DNA from: Mesobacillus foraminis
GTDB taxonomy: Bacteria; Bacillota; Bacilli; Bacillales; Cytobacillaceae
Assembly: GCF_004340465.1 (NCBI RefSeq)
Contig: NZ_SLVV01000009.1
Coordinates: forward strand, 124,001 to 188,000
Length of the DNA stretch: 64,000 bases
Direction: 5' to 3'
This document shows positions 57,368-64,000 of the stretch, piece by piece. The notes below the pieces were generated by a model, which saw nothing but the letters and a program-made list of their open reading frames with translations, searched no databases and had not been told where the DNA came from. The position numbers were made by a program, and so were the translations under genes. Position 1 is the first letter of the stretch, and each line of letters starts with the position of its first letter.

Positions 57368-58540
57368 ATGAGATATTTAACAGCAGGGGAATCCCATGGA
57401 CCGCAATTAACTACTATTATTGAAGGACTTCCGGCCGGGATGCCACTAACAGAAGAAGAAATTAATAAGGATCTTGCAAGACGCCAAAAAGGACATGGGC
57501 GGGGAAGAAGGATGCAAATCGAAACGGATGCCGCCCAAATTGTTGGGGGAGTCCGTCACGGGTATACCCTTGGATCGCCAGTTGCATTAGTTGTAGAGAA
57601 CAAGGACTGGAGCCATTGGACCAAAATAATGGGCCAGGATCCGCTTGATCCTGAAGAATCAGAAGAAGTAAAACGAAAAATTACAAGGGCGCGCCCTGGG
57701 CATGCCGATCTAAACGGTGCTTTAAAATATGGACACCGTGATATGAGGAATGTTCTCGAACGATCCTCGGCACGGGAAACCACTGTAAGAGTCGCAGCCG
57801 GAGCAGCAGCGAAAAAACTCTTGTCATTGCTTGGCATCCAGTTAGCTTGCCATGTATTGGAGATTGGGGGAGTGAGAGCCGCGGATCTGGATTATTCGTC
57901 ACTGGATGAATTAAAAGAGAGGACAGAAGCCTCCCCGGTGCGATGTTTTGACCCGGTTGCAGAGAAACAGATGATGGCTGCAATTGATGATGCAAAGAAA
58001 AATGGCGATTCCATTGGGGGAATTGTCGAAGTCATTGTCGAAGGGATGCCTGCAGGAGTTGGCAGCTACGTCCATTATGATAGAAAGCTTGACTCTAAGC
58101 TAGCAGGAGCCATGGTCAGCATCAATGCTTTCAAAGGGGTGGAATTCGGGATCGGCTTTGAAGCGGCCCGCAAGCCTGGCAGTGAAGTACATGATGAGAT
58201 TGCTTATTCACCAGAGAAAGGCTACTACCGCAAAACAAATCGATTAGGTGGATTTGAGGGCGGAATGACTACTGGAATGCCAATTGTCGTGAGAGGGGTA
58301 ATGAAACCAATCCCGACTCTTTATAAACCTCTTCAAAGTGTCGATATTGAAACGAAAGAACCGTATGCAGCAAGTATTGAACGTTCTGACAGCTGTGCAG
58401 TGCCTGCAGCAGCAGTCGTTGCTGAAAGTGTTATTGCCTGGGAGCTTGCTTCTGCCATTGTGGAACAGTTCTCATCTGACCGAATGGAGGCACTTGAAGC
58501 GGCGGTGGAAGAACAGCGCCGATATGCGAGGGAATTTTAA
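57368..58540 (+). CDS. aroC: Chorismate synthase
   Basis: AroC (AroF in B. subtilis) makes chorismate from 5-enolpyruvylshikimate-3-phosphate with reduced FMN. The 390-residue product begins [20 protein letters not shown] and carries the signatures [33 protein letters not shown] and [31 protein letters not shown] precedes the ATG. It leads aroC-aroB-aroH; the stop overlaps the aroB start. Confidence 0.98.
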   Translation: MRYLTAGESHGPQLTTIIEGLPAGMPLTEEEINKDLARRQKGHGRGRRMQIETDAAQIVGGVRHGYTLGSPVALVVENKDWSHWTKIMGQDPLDPEESEEVKRKITRARPGHADLNGALKYGHRDMRNVLERSSARETTVRVAAGAAAKKLLSLLGIQLACHVLEIGGVRAADLDYSSLDELKERTEASPVRCFDPVAEKQMMAAIDDAKKNGDSIGGIVEVIVEGMPAGVGSYVHYDRKLDSKLAGAMVSINAFKGVEFGIGFEAARKPGSEVHDEIAYSPEKGYYRKTNRLGGFEGGMTTGMPIVVRGVMKPIPTLYKPLQSVDIETKEPYAASIERSDSCAVPAAAVVAESVIAWELASAIVEQFSSDRMEALEAAVEEQRRYAREF

Positions 58541-59631
58541 TGGAGACACTTCATATAAGTGCAGGATCAAAGAAATATCCGGTTTACATTGGAATTGGGG
58601 CTGTGAATCAACTTAAATCATTCCTCCAGGAAAACTATCCTAAACTCACATCGGTCTTGATCATTACTGACGAAACAGTAGGGAAGCTTTATCTTGAAGA
58701 GTTTAAGGCAGCTCTGAATTTATCCGAAACATATGTTAAGGTTGTGCCCGCCGGAGAGAAGGCCAAGACATTCGAGGTTTATCACGAATGTCTGAGTTAT
58801 GCACTCGAAAAAAAGCTCGATCGCAAGTCTCTTATTCTATCCTTTGGCGGCGGGGCAGTTGGAGATTTGGCAGGTTTTGTCGCAGCTTCCTATATGAGAG
58901 GAATTCCTTTCATACAAATTCCGACAACGATCCTTGCACATGACAGTGCGGTAGGAGGGAAAGTGGCAATCAACCATGCACTCGGGAAAAATATGATTGG
59001 GGCTTTTTATCAGCCAGAAGCTGTATTCTATGATTTGAAATTCCTCCAATCGCTTCCGCCAGCTGAAATAAGATCAGGGTTTGCTGAAGTGATTAAACAT
59101 GCTCTAATTAGTGATGAAGAATTTTATGACTGGCTTGTAAAAAGTGTAGAAAACCTTAATTCTATTCCGAATACCTTGATGACCGAGTTCCTGACAAAGG
59201 GAATCAAAGTCAAAGGGGCTATTGTTGAACAGGATGAAACAGAAACAGGGGTAAGAGCCTACTTGAACTTTGGCCATACACTTGGCCATGCAATTGAAGC
59301 CGAAGCAGGTTACGGGAGCATATCCCATGGAGAAGCTGTGGCTATCGGCATGGTTTTTGCCTTGAAGATCAGCATGGAGCGGCATTCATTTAATTTTAAT
59401 CTTTTGGAATTTAATGAATGGCTCAAGAAACTGGGATATGTGACAGAACTGCCTGAAGGCCTGTCCACTCACCGGCTTCTTGCCAGAATGAAACAAGATA
59501 AAAAATCAGTTGGACAAAAGGTTCGGTTTGTTCTTCTAAATAAGATTGGGAGTCCCGGGGTTGAAGAACTTGACGATGCATACTTGCTGAATCGTTTGGA
59601 TGCTTTTAAAAGACAGGGGGGAATTGCATGA
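58540..59631 (+). CDS. aroB: 3-dehydroquinate synthase
   Basis: AroB cyclises DAHP to 3-dehydroquinate in the shikimate pathway, using NAD and a metal. The 363-residue product has the NAD-site block LSFGGGAVGDLAGFVAASYM and metal-binding histidines and glutamate in FAEVIKHALISDEEF, LNFGHTLGHAIEAEAGYG and ISHGEAVAIGM. It overlaps aroC by one base and aroH by four. Confidence 0.98.
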   Translation: METLHISAGSKKYPVYIGIGAVNQLKSFLQENYPKLTSVLIITDETVGKLYLEEFKAALNLSETYVKVVPAGEKAKTFEVYHECLSYALEKKLDRKSLILSFGGGAVGDLAGFVAASYMRGIPFIQIPTTILAHDSAVGGKVAINHALGKNMIGAFYQPEAVFYDLKFLQSLPPAEIRSGFAEVIKHALISDEEFYDWLVKSVENLNSIPNTLMTEFLTKGIKVKGAIVEQDETETGVRAYLNFGHTLGHAIEAEAGYGSISHGEAVAIGMVFALKISMERHSFNFNLLEFNEWLKKLGYVTELPEGLSTHRLLARMKQDKKSVGQKVRFVLLNKIGSPGVEELDDAYLLNRLDAFKRQGGIA

Positions 59632-59993
59632 TCAGAGGAATTAGAGGAGCTATCACCGTAAAAGAAAACATTGAAGAAGAAATTGTCCCGGCTACGGAAA
59701 GACTAATGAGAGAAATCATTAAGCAAAATGGAATCAGCCCGGAAACCGTTGCCTCGGTATTTGTTTCCGTAACAGAGGAACTGACCGCTGCCTTTCCAGC
59801 CAAGGCTCTGCGCCAGATTGAGGGCTGGGCGTATGTTCCTGTCATGTGCATGCAGGAAGTTCCGGTCCCTGGCTCACTGCCAAAATGTATCCGGGTGATG
59901 TTTCATGCTGATACAGAAATATGCCAGGAAGATATAAAGCATGTCTATCTTGAGGGGGCAACCGTTTTGCGTCCCGACCTCCTTAAAGCTTAG
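59628..59993 (+). CDS. aroH: Chorismate mutase AroH
   Basis: The 121-residue AroH-type (trimeric) chorismate mutase converts chorismate to prephenate. MIRGIRGAITVKENIEEEIV includes the active-site arginine near residue 6, and the C-terminal part has VPVPGSLPKCIRVMFHADTE. It overlaps aroB. In B. subtilis trpEDCFBA follows it; here hisC begins 65 bp later. Confidence 0.96.
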   Translation: MIRGIRGAITVKENIEEEIVPATERLMREIIKQNGISPETVASVFVSVTEELTAAFPAKALRQIEGWAYVPVMCMQEVPVPGSLPKCIRVMFHADTEICQEDIKHVYLEGATVLRPDLLKA

Positions 59994-60058
59994 ATTTTAC
60001 GGGAAAAGGAAGTTTAAAAGTTTGGACGAAATTAACAGTGATGCATGAGGTGGAAAAA

Positions 60059-61159
60059 ATGAAGTGGAAAAAGCAGTTGCTGTCTTTAAAAGCATATCAG
60101 CCAGGAAGGACAATTAACGAAGTAAAAAAACAGTACGGGCTGGAAGAAATCGTTAAACTGGCTTCCAATGAAAATCCATTGGGCTGTTCTCCAAAAGCTG
60201 CAGAGGTTATCAGGAACTTTTCCAATTCGTATGCACTATATCCGGATGGATATGCTGCAGAGCTGCGGGAAGCTCTTTCTGTGAGCCTGCAGGTTAGGCA
60301 GGAGCAGCTGATTTTTGGTGACGGCTCCGACGAATTGATTCAGATCATTTCCAGAGCGCTGCTGCATCCCGGGAATAACACGGTAATGGCGACAGGAACT
60401 TTCTCGCAATACAAGCACAACGCAATAATTGAGGGCAGTGAGATAAGAGAGGTTCCGTTAATCGATGGAGCCCACGATTTGAATTCAATGCTTGATGCAA
60501 TTGATGACAATACTGTCATCGTTTGGCTATGTTCCCCTAATAACCCTACAGGAGTTTACATAAATAATCAGGCAATTACTGATTTCTTGTCGAAAGTACC
60601 AAAGGATGTTCTGGTCGTTCTTGACGAGGCCTATAAAGAATACGTCCACGCGGAAGACTATTATGACGCTCTTGCCCTGGTAAAAGAGCACAAAAACCTA
60701 ATCGTTCTTCGGACTTTTTCAAAAATTTATGGTCTGGCGAGCCTGAGGGTTGGCTACGGGATTGCAGATGAAACCATAGTCAAGGTACTCGATCCAGCCA
60801 GACCTCCTTTTAATGTAAATGCTCTTGGCCAGGCTGCAGCTATAGCTGCTGTTCATGATCAGGAATTTGTCAAACATTGCCGGGAGGCTAATATTAATGG
60901 TTTACAGCAATTCTACAGGTTTTGTGAAGAGCAGAATCTGTCTTACTTCCCATCACAGGGGAATTTTATCCTAATTGACTTTAACTGTGACGGAAACGAA
61001 GTCTTCCAGTTCTTAATGGAAAAGGGCTATATTGTCCGGTCTGGTGTTCCACTCGGATTCCCTACCTATATCAGGGTAACCGTTGGTTCAAAAGAACAGA
61101 ACGCCGGAGTGATTTCCAAAATGGAAGAATTTTTTGCAGCTAAGGCAGCTTTATCATAA
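60059..61159 (+). CDS. hisC: Histidinol-phosphate/aromatic aminotransferase
   Basis: HisC is a class I/II PLP aminotransferase; in B. subtilis it serves both histidine and tyrosine/phenylalanine synthesis. The start ATG 60059 follows GAGGTGG, giving 366 residues; upstream codons to 60038 are not needed. Landmarks are VKLASNENPLGCSPKA, VWLCSPNNPTGVYI, VVLDEAYKEYV and the PLP lysine in LRTFSKIYGLASLRVGYGIA. Position between aroH and tyrA supports a role in aromatic amino acids. Confidence 0.95.
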   Translation: MKWKKQLLSLKAYQPGRTINEVKKQYGLEEIVKLASNENPLGCSPKAAEVIRNFSNSYALYPDGYAAELREALSVSLQVRQEQLIFGDGSDELIQIISRALLHPGNNTVMATGTFSQYKHNAIIEGSEIREVPLIDGAHDLNSMLDAIDDNTVIVWLCSPNNPTGVYINNQAITDFLSKVPKDVLVVLDEAYKEYVHAEDYYDALALVKEHKNLIVLRTFSKIYGLASLRVGYGIADETIVKVLDPARPPFNVNALGQAAAIAAVHDQEFVKHCREANINGLQQFYRFCEEQNLSYFPSQGNFILIDFNCDGNEVFQFLMEKGYIVRSGVPLGFPTYIRVTVGSKEQNAGVISKMEEFFAAKAALS

Positions 61160-61174
61160 GAAGAAGGTGATTGT

Positions 61175-62278
61175 TTGAGAGGCCGCGTGTTTGTCATTGG
61201 TTTAGGACTAATTGGAGGCTCTCTTGCCCTCTGCATTAAAGAAAAACATAAAGATGCTGCCATCATTGGGTATGATATTAACGCAGAACAAGCGAGACTG
61301 GCCAAGATGATCGGCGTAATTGATGAAACTGCAGATAGCATAGAGGAAGGCGCCAGTGAAGCAGACCTGATCATCATATCGACTCCTGTCACAGTTGCTG
61401 AACAGATTCTTGAGGCGCTCTCAAGGATGGCATTAAAAAAAGGAGTCATTATAACTGACACAGGAAGCACGAAGACCACTATTATTAGAAAGGCTTCGTG
61501 CCTGACCAGCAGAGGGATCCACTTCATTGGAGGACATCCGATGGCGGGGTCGCATAAAAGCGGTGTAACAGCTGCAAAAAGCATCCTGTTTGAAAATGCC
61601 TTTTATTTGTTTACACCTGATAAAAACTCAAGCGAGGACGCTTTTGAAAGGTTAATGGCCTGGCTGGAAGGAACGAAAGCGAAGTTTTTGTCCGTTTCTC
61701 CGGAAGAACATGACTACCTTACTGGAGTCATTAGTCATTTTCCTCATATCATCGCGGCTTCTCTTGTTCACCAGGCTGCTGCGGCCGAGGAAGACTCAAA
61801 CCTTGTCAGCAGGCTGGCGGCAGGGGGATTCAGGGATATTACAAGAATTGCATCGAGCAGCCCTGAAATGTGGCGGGATATTCTGCTCCACAATAAGGAA
61901 GTCTTAATGGACCTTTTAAAAAATTGGCAGTTTGAAATGCAGCGCGTCTTGGAGATTCTTGAAACCGGCGATGGAGAGGAAATCTATCATTATTTCGAAA
62001 AGGCAAAGAATTATCGGGATGGTTTGCCTTCTAAGGAAAAAGGCGCGATTCCTGCCTTTTATGATCTTTTTGTAGATGTTCCCGATTATCCAGGGAGCAT
62101 TTCAGAAATAACAGGGTACTTGGCAAGAGAAAAAATTAATATTACAAATATCCGCATCCTTGAAACAAGAGAGGACGTTTATGGGGTCCTGGTGATCAGT
62201 TTTCAAAATGAGGAAGACAGGGCAAGAGCGGAAGAATGCATCAATCATTATACAAAATTTGAAACTCAAATAGGATAG
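61175..62278 (+). CDS. tyrA: Prephenate dehydrogenase
   Basis: TyrA oxidatively decarboxylates prephenate to 4-hydroxyphenylpyruvate with NAD. The 367-residue product begins at TTG 61175 after GAAGGTGAT, has the Rossmann motif VFVIGLGLIGGSLALCIKEK and the catalytic block FIGGHPMAGSHKSGVTAAK, and ends in an ACT domain (FVDVPDYPGSISEITGYLAR), which suggests allosteric control by tyrosine. It is followed by aroA. Confidence 0.95.
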   Translation: MRGRVFVIGLGLIGGSLALCIKEKHKDAAIIGYDINAEQARLAKMIGVIDETADSIEEGASEADLIIISTPVTVAEQILEALSRMALKKGVIITDTGSTKTTIIRKASCLTSRGIHFIGGHPMAGSHKSGVTAAKSILFENAFYLFTPDKNSSEDAFERLMAWLEGTKAKFLSVSPEEHDYLTGVISHFPHIIAASLVHQAAAAEEDSNLVSRLAAGGFRDITRIASSSPEMWRDILLHNKEVLMDLLKNWQFEMQRVLEILETGDGEEIYHYFEKAKNYRDGLPSKEKGAIPAFYDLFVDVPDYPGSISEITGYLAREKINITNIRILETREDVYGVLVISFQNEEDRARAEECINHYTKFETQIG

Positions 62279-62308
62279 CAGACATTATTAGATAAAAAGG
62301 AGTACAAT

Positions 62309-63595
62309 ATGGAAGCGAAAAAGCTGCAGCCAATTTCTTCTTCCTTGCACGGAACCATCTCTGTTCCCGGAGATAAGTCGATTTCTCACCGGGCTGTGAT
62401 GTTTGGTTCCATAGCAGGAGGAGTGACTACGGTTGAAAATTTTCTGCCAGGAGAGGACTGTCTAAGTACGATTGCCTGTTTCCGGAAGCTTGGTGTTACA
62501 ATTAGGCAGGATGGAACCAGGGTTACTGTCAATGGGGCAGGGCTTGAAGGGCTTCAGGAACCGGACGGAATTCTTGACGTTGGGAATTCAGGAACAACAA
62601 TCCGGCTAATGATGGGAATCTTGGCCGGAAGACCCTTCCATTCCGTTTTAATTGGTGACCATTCCATTGGCAAGCGCCCAATGACTCGTGTAACGAACCC
62701 GTTGAAATCCATGGGAGCCAGCATCTCAGGCAGAAAAGGGGCGGAATTTACCCCGCTGTCAATCACTGGCGGAAACTTGGAAGGTATTGAATACAAATTG
62801 CCAGTAGCGAGTGCCCAGGTGAAATCGGCCATTTTGCTGGCAGGTATACAGGCAAAGGGTGACACAACTGTTGTAGAACCGGAAAAAACACGGGATCATA
62901 CCGAGAGGATGATCAGAATGTTTGGCGGCGAGGTTCGGACTGACGGGAATGCCATCACAGTTCATGGCGGCCAGACATTGACAGGAACACATGTCAATGT
63001 CCCGGGAGATATATCGTCGGCAGCCTTTTTCCTTGCTGCCGGTGCCATTGTCAGGGACAGCCGAATTGAACTGAAAAATGTAGGGCTCAATCCGACCAGG
63101 ACAGGAATCATTGATGTCCTGTGCGAAATGGGGGCGGACCTTAGCATAAAGGAATATGAAGAATCATCTTCGGAGCCGGCAGGGGATATGGTCATCCAAA
63201 CGTCGGACCTTAAAGGGACAATCATTGAGGGAGAACTTATTCCAAGGCTTATTGATGAAATCCCGATTATCGCACTCCTTGCAACCCAAGCAGAAGGAAA
63301 GACCATCATTAAGGATGCAGCTGAGCTGAAGGTAAAAGAAACAAATCGCATCGATACAGTGGTAAATGAGCTTGCAAAGCTGGGTGCGAGGATTGAAGCG
63401 ACTGAAGATGGTATGGTCATACACGGTAAAACGAGTCTTCATGGCGGCACTGTCTCCAGTCATGGAGATCATCGTATCGGTATGATGCTCGCAGTTGCCA
63501 GTTTAATCACAAGTGATACAACCCACCTTGAAAACAGTGAGGCAGTAGCTGTTTCCTATCCATCTTTCTTCGACCATCTGAACTCATTAAAATAA
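62309..63595 (+). CDS. aroA: 3-phosphoshikimate 1-carboxyvinyltransferase (EPSP synthase)
   Basis: AroA (AroE in B. subtilis) joins phosphoenolpyruvate to shikimate-3-phosphate. The 428-residue product has the shikimate site [20 protein letters not shown], the motif [20 protein letters not shown], and [20 protein letters not shown] near the C-terminus. The residue after GNSGT-TIRL is the class II-like order seen in many Firmicutes. AAAGGAG precedes the ATG. It ends the aromatic cluster and is followed by a strong terminator. Confidence 0.97.
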   Translation: MEAKKLQPISSSLHGTISVPGDKSISHRAVMFGSIAGGVTTVENFLPGEDCLSTIACFRKLGVTIRQDGTRVTVNGAGLEGLQEPDGILDVGNSGTTIRLMMGILAGRPFHSVLIGDHSIGKRPMTRVTNPLKSMGASISGRKGAEFTPLSITGGNLEGIEYKLPVASAQVKSAILLAGIQAKGDTTVVEPEKTRDHTERMIRMFGGEVRTDGNAITVHGGQTLTGTHVNVPGDISSAAFFLAAGAIVRDSRIELKNVGLNPTRTGIIDVLCEMGADLSIKEYEESSSEPAGDMVIQTSDLKGTIIEGELIPRLIDEIPIIALLATQAEGKTIIKDAAELKVKETNRIDTVVNELAKLGARIEATEDGMVIHGKTSLHGGTVSSHGDHRIGMMLAVASLITSDTTHLENSEAVAVSYPSFFDHLNSLK

Positions 63596-63615
63596 TGATG
63601 GCAAAAAGGAAAACT

Positions 63616-63650
63616 GGCCTCCCCGGATCGATCCGGAGAGGCCTTTTCTT
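63616..63650 (+). terminator. Terminator after aroA
   Basis: GGCCTC plus CCGGATC pairs with GATCCGG plus GAGGCC, then TTTTCTT. Confidence 0.9.
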
Positions 63651-63735
63651 AAAGATGCCCTGATTTTTTTTTGAATATCTGCATATTTCCCCGCTAAATT
63701 CATAGCTTGTCATAAGACCCTTAAGGAGTGGTTTT

Positions 63736-64000
63736 ATGGCGTATATAATTGAAAATGCGCATGTATTAAAGGATGGGACCAGAAAGGTGCTGTCTCTCCT
63801 AATAGAAAAAGATACGATAACGTCTGTAGGGCCCTCCTTCCGGATGTACAAACACATCCGGATGGATGCCGCTGGCTACATCATGACTCCCACCCATGTT
63901 CTCCTAGATTCTTTTCTTCCTCTATCCCAGCCTTTTGAGGTCAGAAAGGCTCACTATCTTACCAATTTTATAAAAAAGGGCTGTACGACCATCATCACCT
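63736..64000 (+). CDS. Amidohydrolase-like protein (3' end outside window)
   Basis: ATG 63736 lies eight bases after AAGGAGTGG and opens a frame that runs off the window after 88 codons. It begins MAYIIENAHVLKDGTRKVLS and continues LLIEKDTITSVGP, the small beta-sandwich typical of amidohydrolases such as dihydroorotase and N-acetylglucosamine-6-phosphate deacetylase. Where these families usually have PGFIDxHxH, this protein reads MTPTHVLLDSFLPLS, so the first metal-binding histidines appear absent. B. subtilis has a TPR protein gene (ypiA) after aroE instead. Function is unknown. Confidence 0.7.
   Translation, partial: MAYIIENAHVLKDGTRKVLSLLIEKDTITSVGPSFRMYKHIRMDAAGYIMTPTHVLLDSFLPLSQPFEVRKAHYLTNFIKKGCTTIIT

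Noticed and set aside
59994-60058. TRAP-binding leader between aroH and hisC
   Set aside because: No regularly spaced GAG/TAG triplets are present.
62962-63420. Open frame of about 150 codons on the strand opposite aroA
   Set aside because: It lies wholly within aroA, has no ribosome-binding site and encodes a serine-rich sequence typical of a shadow frame. Similar antisense frames opposite tyrA, gpsA, spoIVA, folE and rsiX were dropped for the same reason.

Overview
The window is a stretch of core chromosome from an endospore-forming member of the Bacillaceae that is not in the immediate Bacillus subtilis group. About seventy protein genes follow the B. subtilis gene order closely (spoIIA, spoVA, lysA, ribT, scpAB, dacB-spmAB, rluB, resABCDE, sigX-rsiX, ribU, ypb cluster, gudB, ypdA, prsW, sleB-ypeB, cmk, ypfD, fni, der, gpsA, spoIVA, hbs, mtrAB, hepST, ndk, cheR, aroCBH, hisC, tyrA, aroA). 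Nearly all genes are on the plus strand and start behind strong purine-rich ribosome-binding sites. No rRNA, tRNA, prophage, transposase or CRISPR array was seen.

Layout. 1-1.5 kb: end of the spoIIA operon (forespore sigma-F switch). 2.1-4.7 kb: a short spoVA operon holding only AA, AB and AF. 4.8-6.9 kb: lysA, a tiny membrane-peptide ORF and an isolated ribT. 7-10 kb: ypuF (minus strand), the condensin partners scpA/scpB, an unrecognised gene and ypuI. 10.7-13 kb: sporulation genes dacB-spmA-spmB behind a sigma-E-type promoter. 13.5-20.4 kb: rluB, cytochrome c maturation genes resABC and the redox two-component pair resDE. 20.6-22.4 kb: sigX-rsiX with an ECF-type promoter. 22.5-24.9 kb: an M23/LysM cell-wall protein, an FMN riboswitch controlling ribU, and ferredoxin on the minus strand. 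25-31.8 kb: ypbB-recS-ypbD-ypbE, ypbF, membrane and phosphoesterase genes, mecB. 32-38.5 kb: gudB, ypdA, ansA (minus), prsW, and the germination pair sleB-ypeB. 38.8-43.4 kb: PilZ protein, cmk, plsC, S1-like protein, fni. 43.9-49.6 kb: ypzI, yphA, the YIEGIA pair, der, gpsA, yphE, yphF. 49.8-51.3 kb: spoIVA. 51.7-63.6 kb: hbs, folE-mtrB, the menaquinone side-chain genes hepS-menG-hepT, ndk, cheR, and the aromatic amino acid cluster aroC-aroB-aroH-hisC-tyrA-aroA. The last 265 bases begin an amidohydrolase-like gene cut by the window edge.

Three familiar operons are gapped relative to B. subtilis. spoVAC-AD-AE are absent from the spoVA operon, trpEDCFBA is absent between aroH and hisC although the trp regulator gene mtrB is present, and the ribDEBAH block is absent upstream of ribT although an FMN riboswitch remains at ribU. 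The main non-coding surprise is a dispersed repeat of about 0.5 kb with two near-complete copies in opposite orientations (about 1.5 kb and 10.1 kb) and fragments near 13 kb and 43.7 kb. Several very short ORFs and hairpin-rich leaders are also recorded. I did not see evidence for a novel defence or secretion system: the window is mostly housekeeping and sporulation chromosome.
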